DNA of 42,522 nucleotides from an uncultured Bacteroidales bacterium (GTDB lineage: Bacteria; Bacteroidota; Bacteroidia; Bacteroidales; F082), in contig CAMJHP010000021.1 in NCBI GenBank assembly GCA_946405575.1, positions 1-42,522 on the forward strand. The letters run 5' to 3'. The translations under genes and the position numbers were made by a program. Positions 7,746 to 15,489 of this stretch are shown piece by piece. Position 1 is the stretch's first letter; every line of letters starts with the position of its first letter. Under the pieces are notes generated by a model that did no database searches, was not told the DNA's origin, and saw only the letters and a program-made list of their open reading frames with translations.

Positions 7746-9245
7746 CTATTCCTTCACCACCTTGTCCGTAAAGCTCTTCCCGTCCTCCAGCGTGACTTTC
7801 ATCAGGTACTGCCCCGCCGCAAGGCCATTCATATTGAGACAGTCGAAATCCTGATTCTGTGTATGTATCAGGTGACCTTGCAAATCGTAAAGGTCGATTC
7901 GGGTGGGCTTCACGTCGGGAGAATAATGCAAGTGCAGATTGTCTTGTGCAGGATTGGGATAATAGTTGTATGGGCGCACAAGGATACCCATTTCTTCAAG
8001 GTTGTCATAGTTGTCCTTAATGACTACCACCGAAATGCTATTAGGAAAAGCAAATGCATCGAATGAACTCACAGCAATGCTTCCGTCATCCAATACCTTC
8101 ATGTTGATGGCATGATGGAATGTGTCTTCAGATAGGAAATGACGCTCCCATTGGATATTCAAGTCTCCATCCAAGCGGAGCAAAACCAAGTGATTGGGCG
8201 CGACAACGTTCGTCATATAAGAAAGGTAGATTGTGTTGCCGTCTATCGCTATTGCGCGAATGGCTTCAGGAAAATATAATGATCTGCCAAAAAGTGCTGA
8301 TACTTGCCTCATATGTTGCCTGTTGCGCTTTTCCAAGATTATCGAACTATAAGTATAACTGGTTTGGGGATCATACTCGTAGTATTTGTTAACTAGAAGA
8401 TAGTGCTGGTCGTCAACGGGCACGAACTGATCGTTCCAATTATGAGTATACCAATGAATCCCTTGGTAGAAATAAAAACATTTCTCCTCTACCACATTGA
8501 AAAGATTGTCCAATACATATAGACGATAGGGCGGATTGTCGTGAGTATCGCTAGCATGGTTGCTTCCCCAATAGCAGTATTGCACAGGGAATTCGTTGAA
8601 CATCCCCGTATGTTTCTCCATCAGCATGTCGAAATACCTTATTTGAGGAACTTCCGTCCTGCTTTTCAATGTGCCGTCAAAGCCGATTCGAAGAAAATAG
8701 GTCATGAACGTCTCGTTAGGGTCGTCTTTAATGCTGTATGAAGCGATAATGTCTCCATTTGGTTCAGAGAATAAGTCGTATGAGTAATAGGGAAACAGCT
8801 CTGTAGAATGGTCGATTTCAAAGATAGTGTCACCGATATAGTTAAGGTACGTATCAATGGTTCTCATCCGGAAATAGAGTGTATCATCAATTACTAGGAA
8901 ATTGGCATAGACAAAATGGTCGGGATGTTCTGGATCGCGCTCGAACAATGCCGCTGCGCTATGGTCATCATATACGCTATCATATTCAAAGAGTAACGAG
9001 TCTCTTACGATCCCGTCAGCAGAGAACTTGTAGAACATCTTGCCAATGGGAGATACTATACCAGGCGCATATTCAGGAGCCAACCAACTCTCAACAACCA
9101 AGCATTTGTCGGTGGTTTCCACAAATTTGAGATCGACTCCGGTGAGGAATTGGCCGTTTGAATGCGAGAACTCTGTCACAATTTCCTGTCCTTTCGCTAA
9201 GCCTGCAAATGTCAAAATGCCTAGAAAGAGCAGCGTTTTTTTCAT
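7746..9245 (-). CDS. Secreted protein with T9SS type A C-terminal sorting domain
   Basis: A 499-residue protein. It has a signal peptide (MKKTLLFLGILTFAGLAKG), about 400 residues without a recognised domain but with beta-rich repeats, and a C-terminal T9SS type A sorting domain (about 425-499: YNYYPNPAQDNLHLHYSP, RIDLYDLQGHLI, GLAAGQYLMKV). It should be exported through the outer membrane by type IX secretion and anchored or released. It is paralogous to the product of 11172-12761 (shared GTLKS/GTLKH, LNIxWER and sorting-domain features). ATG 9245 is preferred to 9269 because it gives a clean signal peptide and aligns the promoter elements with those of the paralogue. The function of the N-terminal region is unknown. 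Confidence 0.85.
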   Translation of the reverse strand: MKKTLLFLGILTFAGLAKGQEIVTEFSHSNGQFLTGVDLKFVETTDKCLVVESWLAPEYAPGIVSPIGKMFYKFSADGIVRDSLLFEYDSVYDDHSAAALFERDPEHPDHFVYANFLVIDDTLYFRMRTIDTYLNYIGDTIFEIDHSTELFPYYSYDLFSEPNGDIIASYSIKDDPNETFMTYFLRIGFDGTLKSRTEVPQIRYFDMLMEKHTGMFNEFPVQYCYWGSNHASDTHDNPPYRLYVLDNLFNVVEEKCFYFYQGIHWYTHNWNDQFVPVDDQHYLLVNKYYEYDPQTSYTYSSIILEKRNRQHMRQVSALFGRSLYFPEAIRAIAIDGNTIYLSYMTNVVAPNHLVLLRLDGDLNIQWERHFLSEDTFHHAINMKVLDDGSIAVSSFDAFAFPNSISVVVIKDNYDNLEEMGILVRPYNYYPNPAQDNLHLHYSPDVKPTRIDLYDLQGHLIHTQNQDFDCLNMNGLAAGQYLMKVTLEDGKSFTDKVVKE

Positions 9246-9295
9246 TAGATGTAGTGAAGCTGTATTCATGTGTGTGGGGTTTAAAGTTTACAAAT

Positions 9296-9304
9296 GCAAA
9301 ACTA
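9296..9304 (-). promoter_or_regulatory. -7 promoter element of the T9SS protein gene at 7746
   Basis: TAGTTTTGC on the minus strand fits TAnnTTTG and lies 51 bp before the ATG. No good -33 element is seen at the right distance. Two copies of an AAAGTAyKG-T5 box lie upstream, at the same distance as in the paralogous gene. Confidence 0.6.
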
Positions 9305-9337
9305 GTCAAAGTGACAACTTTTATCACACGGTTTGGG

Positions 9338-9356
9338 CAAAAGTACGGATTTTTTC
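9338..9356 (-). promoter_or_regulatory. Upstream box A (AAAGTACGGATTTTT)
   Basis: Plus-strand AAAAGTACGGATTTTTT. Its AAAGTA is 39 bp from the -7 element, exactly as box C of the paralogous gene. It could bind an activator. It also contains GCAAAAGTA, a possible second -7 element, so tandem promoters are the alternative explanation. Confidence 0.45.
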
Positions 9357-9373
9357 AACGGATAAAACAATAT

Positions 9374-9392
9374 AGTATTGATAATCAATACT
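9374..9392. promoter_or_regulatory. Perfect palindrome AGTATTGAT-A-ATCAATACT
   Basis: Two 9-bp arms with a single central base, lying between boxes A and B upstream of the T9SS gene and just downstream of the TPR/HTH regulator gene. Low GC and no following T-run argue against a terminator. It has the symmetry of a dimeric regulator site. Confidence 0.5.
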
Positions 9393-9402
9393 TTAAAAAA
9401 CT

Positions 9403-9420
9403 AAAAAGTACGGGTTTTTG
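9403..9420 (-). promoter_or_regulatory. Upstream box B (AAAGTACGGGTTTTTG)
   Basis: Plus-strand AAAAAGTACGGGTTTTTG, 65 bp from box A; the corresponding pair upstream of the paralogous gene is 66 bp apart. It abuts the stop codon of the regulator gene at 9421. Confidence 0.45.
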
Positions 9421-11082
9421 TTATCCAATCAATTGGGAGATGGCATCCGAACCCGCCTTTTTCCTTATATTCGTACGGTATTTTGTTACTGTATTTGTGC
9501 TTAAACCTAGAAGCTCTGCCTCTTCTTTCACTCTGAACCCGAGGAAGGAAAGCACAACGATGTGCCGTTCGGCTTCTATCAATTCGGGGTGTTCGCTTTG
9601 CATCCTTTCCAAGGCTCCCGGATAGGTGGCGCTAAACTCTTGGACGATACACTCTAACTTGTTTTCCTGCTTTGAGTTGTAGAGTGCCATCGTGCGTTGT
9701 TGAAGTGCCTGTTTCGAATGCTGCGAGGCTGCATCAAAGTCTGACTGTAATTTGCGATAAGTTTCTTCTTGTCTCAACATTTCGATTTCCTTGTTTTTGC
9801 GGTAACGGTTGGTTAGCCATAAAACCACCAGAAGTGCTCCGGCTGCCAAGGCGAGCAACAGATATAGTTGATAACGCTTCACTCGTTGCTCGTGCTGTAA
9901 CCGCAATATTTCCAAATTCTTTTCATAGTCGTTTTTCACGCGTTCGACGGCTTGGGGCCTGTCTTCCATGTTCTGCTGCATTTCGATATAATGGTGCGCG
10001 CACTCCAAAGCATTTTCCTTGTCACCAAGCGCTTCGTATGATTTGTATAGGCGGTAGTAGTTGTCCGAGTTGACTTTATTCGGGATTATCTTAAAATGAA
10101 TCTGCTCCAGAAACTCTAATCTTTTTTCCGAGTAAAACATGCAAGAATCATATTGTTCAAGCATATAGTACAATCTACCAAGTTCGTCATAGAGACCGTC
10201 CTTATACTTGAACAGTTTGCCCTCGTATAGACTCAATCCTTGATGGCATTCGGTAACAGCCTGCCTCAACAATTGTTCGCCTTCATCATCGTTTTCATAG
10301 TTCTTGTCATCAAAGCGATGCCTGTAATATGAGGCCATTGAATAATGGAAATAGGAAATGTTTCCTGTATCGTTGGATTCTTCAGCGATATGAAAACATT
10401 TTTCGTACCATATGCGGCAACTGTCATACTCTTTGAGTTGTAAATAGGCCGTTCCCAGCATAAAAGCTGAACTGGTCTGTAGCATGGCAGGTCGTTGTCT
10501 TTTCTCGAAATAAATGGCAGCAGGTCGCAAACAATTTAGGCCTTCGGCGAAATAATCATTGTCCACATAACACATGCCCAAGCGCATTAACAGCTTGTTT
10601 TTATAAACATCAATGTCTTCCTGTGCGTTCCCTAATCTGACGAGGCGCTTATCCATAGACTTGCACTGTTCCATGCTTTGATAAGCTTTTTGTAGCCAAT
10701 TCAATTTGACCTGTTCGCCTTTTCCTTTTTTGAAGGCGACACGTGACAGGGCTTCACAAGTCAAAGCCTCGAAATACTTTTCATTGCTTCCAACAAAATA
10801 CTTTTCAGCCACTTGAAGCAATGAATCGGTCTCATCATCATATAAGAACTTGGCATCTCGTACCCGTACCTTCATTAAGCAATAGTGAGCCTTTTCCTTA
10901 TCCGATAATGCTGTTATATCCAGCGTGTCGAGAATCTGCGTGGCACTGTCTGGATTATGTGAGAGAAAGGCTTCCACTTGATAGAGCATATCTTCCTGCG
11001 GTGATATGGATAGAGGATGTTTGTCGCAGGCGACTATGGACAAAAACAAAAGACTTAGCAAAGCAAAAGGTGTTTTTTTCAT
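9421..11082 (-). CDS. TPR-repeat lipoprotein/membrane regulator with C-terminal LuxR-like HTH
   Basis: A 553-residue protein. It has a lipoprotein-like signal (LSIVAC, Cys19), a long helical region of tetratricopeptide-like repeats (about 25-390), one transmembrane helix (about 400-425, QLYLLLALAAGALLVVLWLT), a coiled-coil stretch, and a C-terminal helix-turn-helix (last 65 residues: ERHIVVLSFLGFRVKEEAEL, LGLSTNTVTKYRTNIRKKAG) like that of LuxR/FixJ regulators. This architecture, common in Bacteroidetes, implies a periplasmic TPR sensor coupled to a cytoplasmic DNA-binding domain. It lies between two paralogous T9SS cargo genes, so those are its likeliest targets (inference). An alternative start at 11097 adds five residues. 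The promoter -7 element is at 11118-11125. Confidence 0.85.
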   Translation of the reverse strand: MKKTPFALLSLLFLSIVACDKHPLSISPQEDMLYQVEAFLSHNPDSATQILDTLDITALSDKEKAHYCLMKVRVRDAKFLYDDETDSLLQVAEKYFVGSNEKYFEALTCEALSRVAFKKGKGEQVKLNWLQKAYQSMEQCKSMDKRLVRLGNAQEDIDVYKNKLLMRLGMCYVDNDYFAEGLNCLRPAAIYFEKRQRPAMLQTSSAFMLGTAYLQLKEYDSCRIWYEKCFHIAEESNDTGNISYFHYSMASYYRHRFDDKNYENDDEGEQLLRQAVTECHQGLSLYEGKLFKYKDGLYDELGRLYYMLEQYDSCMFYSEKRLEFLEQIHFKIIPNKVNSDNYYRLYKSYEALGDKENALECAHHYIEMQQNMEDRPQAVERVKNDYEKNLEILRLQHEQRVKRYQLYLLLALAAGALLVVLWLTNRYRKNKEIEMLRQEETYRKLQSDFDAASQHSKQALQQRTMALYNSKQENKLECIVQEFSATYPGALERMQSEHPELIEAERHIVVLSFLGFRVKEEAELLGLSTNTVTKYRTNIRKKAGSDAISQLIG

Positions 11083-11117
11083 CGCATTGAGGTTCATATA
11101 CTATTTAATTGATGCGA

Positions 11118-11125
11118 CAAAAATA
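11118..11125 (-). promoter_or_regulatory. -7 promoter element of the TPR/HTH regulator gene
   Basis: Minus-strand TATTTTTG matches TAnnTTTG and lies 36 bp before the ATG at 11082. The AAAGTA boxes found before the two neighbouring T9SS genes are absent here. Confidence 0.5.
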
Positions 11126-11171
11126 CATATTTTTTATTTCAGATTTAAAAATTCCTCTTTATCTTTTGTTT

Positions 11172-12761
11172 TTACTTTTTTATTATCTTTTCGGAATAGT
11201 TTGTCCCATCATAAAAGACAACTTTCAGCACATATTGTCCTGCCAAAAGACCTTCCATATCAAAATGCTCAAAATTGTCATTATGCTTTCGTATGAGCCG
11301 TCCTTGCATGTCGTAGAGTTCCAGGGCCTTGGGCTGCACATCGGGAGAATAATGCAGACAAATCTGGTCGTGCACAGGGTTGGGATAGGTTAGATAGGGG
11401 CGAAATGCGTTCCCAAACTCAGCAACGTTTTCGACCTCATCGTACATTAGTGTTAAGAACAAGCCTCGTAGCCATGGCTGATTATTGGGATTGGATTGAT
11501 TATTAAAATCCCAATTGATGGCAAAAGTTTGGCCGAATACAAGTACGGCTCCATCGCCGAACACTTTCATCGTTGTTGGTTCGCACATGAATTCTTGGTA
11601 AGGTGCTTGCATCCGCATGGCATATCGTTCCCATAGGATGTTAAGGTCGGGGTCTACCTTGACGGTAGCCACATAGTGACAGGAATCCATATCCAAGCCG
11701 AAGAATGAATAACAAATGTTGCCATCTCTGTCTTTTTCCATATTAATGCCTTTGACTTGATTGTTTGGTCTTGGACAAGGCTGAAATTGAACCTCATCGA
11801 TGACTTCGCTGTATTCGTTCACTTTTTGTATGACTGTTCCCCATCTTGTAGGTTGCCACCCTATATTCCTTGAAAAATATGCTGTACCGTCGCCTTGGCT
11901 TATCATAAGGTCGGAATAGGGATTGATGGTATAATAGTAATACGGGTATCCACTAATCGAATCGTTAAGTTCGAAACTATGTCTAATGTTGAATAAAGAG
12001 TCAAGTTCATACCCCCACACCGTACCCTCTTTCATATTGAGGTTTCTTACTTTGGCTCCAAAGTAATCATATCCCAATGGGTTGTTACCATTTTGTCTCA
12101 GCCCGTCTTGACGGACATAGCCGAGTGAATCTGTAATGGGCATAATACTATCATGATAAGCTTTTGTGTGTTTCAAGGTTCCGTCCAGACCATAACGAGC
12201 AAAACAGGTCTCGCTTTCCGTCCAATTCCGATAGGTCAAGATGATGTCGTCGTTGCTGTCGAGTATGCAGAAATACCCATTTGTAATTTCTTCAGGAACA
12301 GGGAAGGTCACTTCCAACTCATCGTTAAAGTTTAAATCATCATCAAAAAACTTGATATTCAAGCAGGTTCCATTTGCTGTGATCCTATTAATCATAAGAT
12401 TTCTGTATTTGTTGTCAGTTTTGTGAAGCTGTTCCAGAATATCTTGCGCAACAGAATTGGTATCTTCAAAAAATATGGAATCCATGATAGCCGCTCCATA
12501 TCTGGAGATTTTGTAATACTTGACAAGATACGGGATAAATTCCTGGTTTATGTCATTTGTGGTCAGTGAATCTTGCTTACATTCGATGAGAATGTTCCCG
12601 TCAGCTAACTGGATGGCATTACCGGGCCATAGGCAGTAGTGTCCGGCTAAGTGGTTAGGGATGGAGTCGCAATGTTGGGCTTGTAATACACCGGTTGTTG
12701 TCATTAGAGCCATTAGGAAAATAATTTTCCCTACTGTACAAGTGGTTTTGTTCTTTTTCAT
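11172..12761 (-). CDS. Secreted protein with T9SS type A C-terminal sorting domain (paralogue)
   Basis: A 529-residue protein with a signal peptide ending near VLQAQ (about residue 29), a roughly 420-residue region without a recognised domain but rich in beta-strand-like and aromatic repeats, and a T9SS type A sorting domain at about 450-529 (PYLTYPNPVHDQICLHYSP, LELYDMQGRLI, GLLAGQYVLKV). It is clearly related to the product of 7746-9245, including GLDGTLKHTKAY, a LNILWER motif and the same C-terminal domain. It should be a T9SS cargo on the cell surface. The promoter and two upstream boxes match those of its paralogue in spacing. The function of the main domain is unknown. Confidence 0.85.
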   Translation of the reverse strand: MKKNKTTCTVGKIIFLMALMTTTGVLQAQHCDSIPNHLAGHYCLWPGNAIQLADGNILIECKQDSLTTNDINQEFIPYLVKYYKISRYGAAIMDSIFFEDTNSVAQDILEQLHKTDNKYRNLMINRITANGTCLNIKFFDDDLNFNDELEVTFPVPEEITNGYFCILDSNDDIILTYRNWTESETCFARYGLDGTLKHTKAYHDSIMPITDSLGYVRQDGLRQNGNNPLGYDYFGAKVRNLNMKEGTVWGYELDSLFNIRHSFELNDSISGYPYYYYTINPYSDLMISQGDGTAYFSRNIGWQPTRWGTVIQKVNEYSEVIDEVQFQPCPRPNNQVKGINMEKDRDGNICYSFFGLDMDSCHYVATVKVDPDLNILWERYAMRMQAPYQEFMCEPTTMKVFGDGAVLVFGQTFAINWDFNNQSNPNNQPWLRGLFLTLMYDEVENVAEFGNAFRPYLTYPNPVHDQICLHYSPDVQPKALELYDMQGRLIRKHNDNFEHFDMEGLLAGQYVLKVVFYDGTNYSEKIIKK

Positions 12762-12807
12762 CTTAATCTGTTTTTGAGGTTAAGCAATACGTTGTTATTT
12801 GTTTGTG

Positions 12808-12816
12808 GCAAAAGTA
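12808..12816 (-). promoter_or_regulatory. -7 promoter element of the T9SS protein gene at 11172
   Basis: Minus-strand TACTTTTGC, a perfect TAnnTTTG, 47 bp before the ATG at 12761. No clear TTTG -33 element is found, which suits an activator-dependent promoter. Confidence 0.65.
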
Positions 12817-12850
12817 TACAAAACCAGCGCGAAATTTCAGAGGAAAAGCC

Positions 12851-12867
12851 CAAAGTATTGGTTTTTG
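12851..12867 (-). promoter_or_regulatory. Upstream box C (AAAGTATTGGTTTTTG)
   Basis: Plus-strand CAAAGTATTGGTTTTTG. Its AAAGTA is 39 bp from the -7 element, the same as box A of the paralogous gene. Confidence 0.45.
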
Positions 12868-12916
12868 TCCTTGTCAAGAGCGTTAATTTGCTAAAACACA
12901 AAGAATTGTTGAAACT

Positions 12917-12933
12917 AAAAGTATTGTTTTTTC
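12917..12933 (-). promoter_or_regulatory. Upstream box D (AAAGTATTGTTTTTTC)
   Basis: Plus-strand AAAAGTATTGTTTTTTC, 66 bp from box C. Like box B it is preceded by AAACTAAA, so boxes B and D resemble each other beyond the core. Confidence 0.45.
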
Positions 12934-12989
12934 CTAATGTAAAGGTGCCGTATTACCGTATTTTCTTGAAAATGAATGTCAAAATACAT

Positions 12990-13019
12990 AAAAAAGAGGA
13001 CTTTTCTGTCTTCTTTTTT
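12990..13019. terminator. Bidirectional hairpin terminator after the polysaccharide block
   Basis: Arms AAAAAAGAGGAC (12990-13001) and GTCTTCTTTTTT (13008-13019) pair over 12 positions with one mismatch and a 6-nt loop. Because of the A/T flanks it ends in a T-run read from either strand. It sits 34 bp past the stop of the last polysaccharide gene. Confidence 0.6.
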
Positions 13020-13052
13020 AAGGTAAGGTGTTTCAGGTTTGCGAAAAACAAA

Positions 13053-14489
13053 TTATTCCTCAACAAATTCTTCCTTGTCCGCATAGAACACGTCAATCGC
13101 GGCAATCAGGGCAGCGAGGCTCCACACAGGGATGGCCAGTTTGTCGGTGTCCAAGAAGTTGTTGAGGAAACCGTGGATGAAATAGCTGATGAAGGCGAGG
13201 GTGGCACCCAATACCAAGACCTTGGCCTGCTTGTTCTTACAACGTCCGTAGGTCTTCAGGCCGCAATACACCGTCACGATGACCAAAACCAATACGAGAA
13301 GCGAGCCTACGATGCCTTGTTCGGCCAAGGGACCGAAATACTCGGAGTGGGCATTGCCGCCATCGCCTGCATTGGTGCTGATGATGGTCTTCTCCTTCGA
13401 CATCTGATAAGGCGCATACACGAATTGGTAGGTGCCAGGGCCCCAGCCAAAGACTGGCCGCTCATTGAACAAGCGGAAGGCCGACTGCCAACGGTTGATG
13501 CGTTCGAGGTTGGAGGCATCGGTGGAGATGTTGGTGATGGATTGGATGTTTTCCACAAGGTCGCCCGAAGCGTCTTGGTTGTTCTTCTCCAAAGCGTCTA
13601 TGATTTGGTTTTGGAAAGCGAAGAAGAGACCCACTAGAATTGCGATGGCTGCTGCAATCCAACGGAACTTTATTTTCAGCAACACGCAAATCAAGACGGC
13701 CAAAGCAGCAATGATACTGAGCCATGCAGCACGGCAGTTGGAGAGTATCAAGGCGATGCTAAGTAGGACGACAACGCCGATAATAATGATCCTGCGGCTC
13801 TTCTTCACGCCCGGAATGAAAGCATAGGTGAGGGCAAGGATGAGATAGATGGCCAAAGCCGCACCATAGGCCGTGTGGTCGTTATAGAAAGGTGTCATCA
13901 CCCAGTGGGCCGAGTCGCCGTCGAAGCCGAACTGGGAATGGTGGATGATGGTGTAGATGCACACGATGCAGAGTGCTGCGATGTAGAGCCAAATGAACTT
14001 ATGGATGTTTTTAGGATCCTTGAAGAGAATGGCGCAAAGGAAGAAGGCTGGCACGACAAACCATAACCTTGATGCGATGAACTTGATCGACACCACGGGC
14101 ATCTCACTTGTAATGGTGGTGACGAGCATCCAGGCGAACATGCAATAGATAACAATGGCGATGGGATGCCGTGAGATGCGCCGGTCAAACTGGCCGTCGT
14201 AGAGCATTTTGGCCACAAACAAAACCAAGATACCCATCAACAATGGCTCAGCAGGCAGCGAGATGGCCAAGCCTGCATCAATGGCTTTCAGATTGATGGA
14301 AATTGGTACGGTGAAGGCCGTGAGCAACAGAACTTTGTCGAGGGAAAAAATGTAGAGTAACAACACACCAAGCACTACGGGAAGGGCAAAGAAGAGGTAG
14401 GTGTTCTTTTTTACCACAAGAAACAGTCCCACGGCCACAAAGAGTGCCGCGATGAGATAGAGCCAGGCTATTTTCGCTTTCTTCTCCAC
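13053..14489 (-). CDS. O-antigen ligase / Wzy-type polymerase family membrane protein
   Basis: A 478-residue polytopic inner-membrane protein with about 12 hydrophobic segments. A large loop near residues 330-395 carries FGWGPGTYQFVYAP and NAHSEYFGPLAEQGIVGSLL, the motif of the O-antigen ligase/polymerase (PF04932-type) family with its conserved His. It would polymerise, or ligate to an acceptor, undecaprenyl-linked glycan repeats in the periplasm. Start is a GTG at 14489, six bases after the stop of the upstream Wzz-like gene; no ATG suits better. It is the last gene of a leftward flippase-Wzz-Wzz-Wzy block, which favours a Wzy polymerase over a lipid-A ligase, but sequence alone cannot decide this. 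Confidence 0.85.
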   Translation of the reverse strand: MEKKAKIAWLYLIAALFVAVGLFLVVKKNTYLFFALPVVLGVLLLYIFSLDKVLLLTAFTVPISINLKAIDAGLAISLPAEPLLMGILVLFVAKMLYDGQFDRRISRHPIAIVIYCMFAWMLVTTITSEMPVVSIKFIASRLWFVVPAFFLCAILFKDPKNIHKFIWLYIAALCIVCIYTIIHHSQFGFDGDSAHWVMTPFYNDHTAYGAALAIYLILALTYAFIPGVKKSRRIIIIGVVVLLSIALILSNCRAAWLSIIAALAVLICVLLKIKFRWIAAAIAILVGLFFAFQNQIIDALEKNNQDASGDLVENIQSITNISTDASNLERINRWQSAFRLFNERPVFGWGPGTYQFVYAPYQMSKEKTIISTNAGDGGNAHSEYFGPLAEQGIVGSLLVLVLVIVTVYCGLKTYGRCKNKQAKVLVLGATLAFISYFIHGFLNNFLDTDKLAIPVWSLAALIAAIDVFYADKEEFVEE

Positions 14490-14495
14490 TGCTTA

Positions 14496-15431
14496 TTACT
14501 TGTTTTCGCCTACGAAACGTTTTCTGTTCTCGATGATGAAGATGACCACGATGGAGAGCAGCATGGCACCCAAGGCGCTCAGCGCGACCACTACCCAACG
14601 CACGGGGAAGGCCTTCTTATCGGCTGGGAAAGGCTCGGTGACAATGTTGGAGTAGGTGAGGTGCGAGTTGAAGAAACGCAGGTTTTGTTCGTAGTCTCTC
14701 TTGATGAGGGAATAGGTGTTGGCCTCGGCAATGATTTTGGTCTCCAAGTCGACGGCATCGGCACCGTATTGTTCAAGGTTGGTCTTCAGTTCGTTGGCTT
14801 TTGCGGAGCCATTGATAAAGCCTCTCGTCACTTCGCGCAGCTGGCCCGAATAGTTGAGCACGCCATAGTTAGTGGCGAGGTTGGTGAGGTTTTGCTTTAG
14901 CGAGTCTATGTCGTGTTGTTTCAATTTCAGCTGCATATCGTACATAGCCACTACTTCGCCCACTTTTTGCGTGTGCAGGTCATGTACCTTTTGGTCGTAG
15001 AAATTAAGAATATCCTTGGCAATATTGCAGGCCACAAAGGGGTCTTTGTCCATCACGGTGATGCTGACGGCTTCGTATGGTGTCTTTCCAATTTTGATTT
15101 TGCTGCGGTACTCGTTGATCATATAGGTCTTGGCAAACTTGTAGTTCTTGTCAATCTTATAGTCGGTCCACAAATCATACTTTTCGATGATGGAGTCCAT
15201 GATTGACTTGGAGTTGATGATTTCGAGCATCTGTTCGGTCTCGCTTTCGTCGGAGTAGGGGCTGATGTTGGCGGGATAGGCCACGGCCACCGACTTGTAG
15301 AGTGGCGTGATGAACATGGAGCTGGAGAAAATGGCACCGCAGATGGCTGCAGCAATCGTGATGATGATGATGTGCCATTTCCATTTCAGCACGAGTTGAA
15401 CCAGTGAAAGATTGTTGAAATTGTTATCCAT
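14496..15431 (-). CDS. Wzz/chain-length determinant-like protein
   Basis: A 311-residue protein with the Wzz topology: a transmembrane helix at about 18-40 ending in IFSSSMFITPLYKSVAVAYP, a long helical periplasmic part (coiled-coil, about 130-230), and a second membrane helix near the C-terminus preceded by AFPVRWVVVAL. It lacks a cytoplasmic tyrosine-kinase domain, so it is a pure Wzz/PCP1-type co-polymerase. It is paralogous to the product of the adjacent gene 15490-16560 (shared FITPLYKS, EQML-x-x-x-NS, PVRW). It would set glycan chain length together with the polymerase encoded just downstream (6-bp gap). Confidence 0.85.
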   Translation of the reverse strand: MDNNFNNLSLVQLVLKWKWHIIIITIAAAICGAIFSSSMFITPLYKSVAVAYPANISPYSDESETEQMLEIINSKSIMDSIIEKYDLWTDYKIDKNYKFAKTYMINEYRSKIKIGKTPYEAVSITVMDKDPFVACNIAKDILNFYDQKVHDLHTQKVGEVVAMYDMQLKLKQHDIDSLKQNLTNLATNYGVLNYSGQLREVTRGFINGSAKANELKTNLEQYGADAVDLETKIIAEANTYSLIKRDYEQNLRFFNSHLTYSNIVTEPFPADKKAFPVRWVVVALSALGAMLLSIVVIFIIENRKRFVGENK

Positions 15432-15489
15432 GATTTGATTTGTTGTTTTCGGTGTAGTTGATATAATATTATTAGGTGCAAGTATTGGC

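Noticed and set aside
12774-13637. 287-residue plus-strand ORF
   Set aside because: It lies over the leftward O-antigen ligase gene and its upstream gap; the minus-strand product has clear membrane helices and a family motif, while this frame looks like a mirror.
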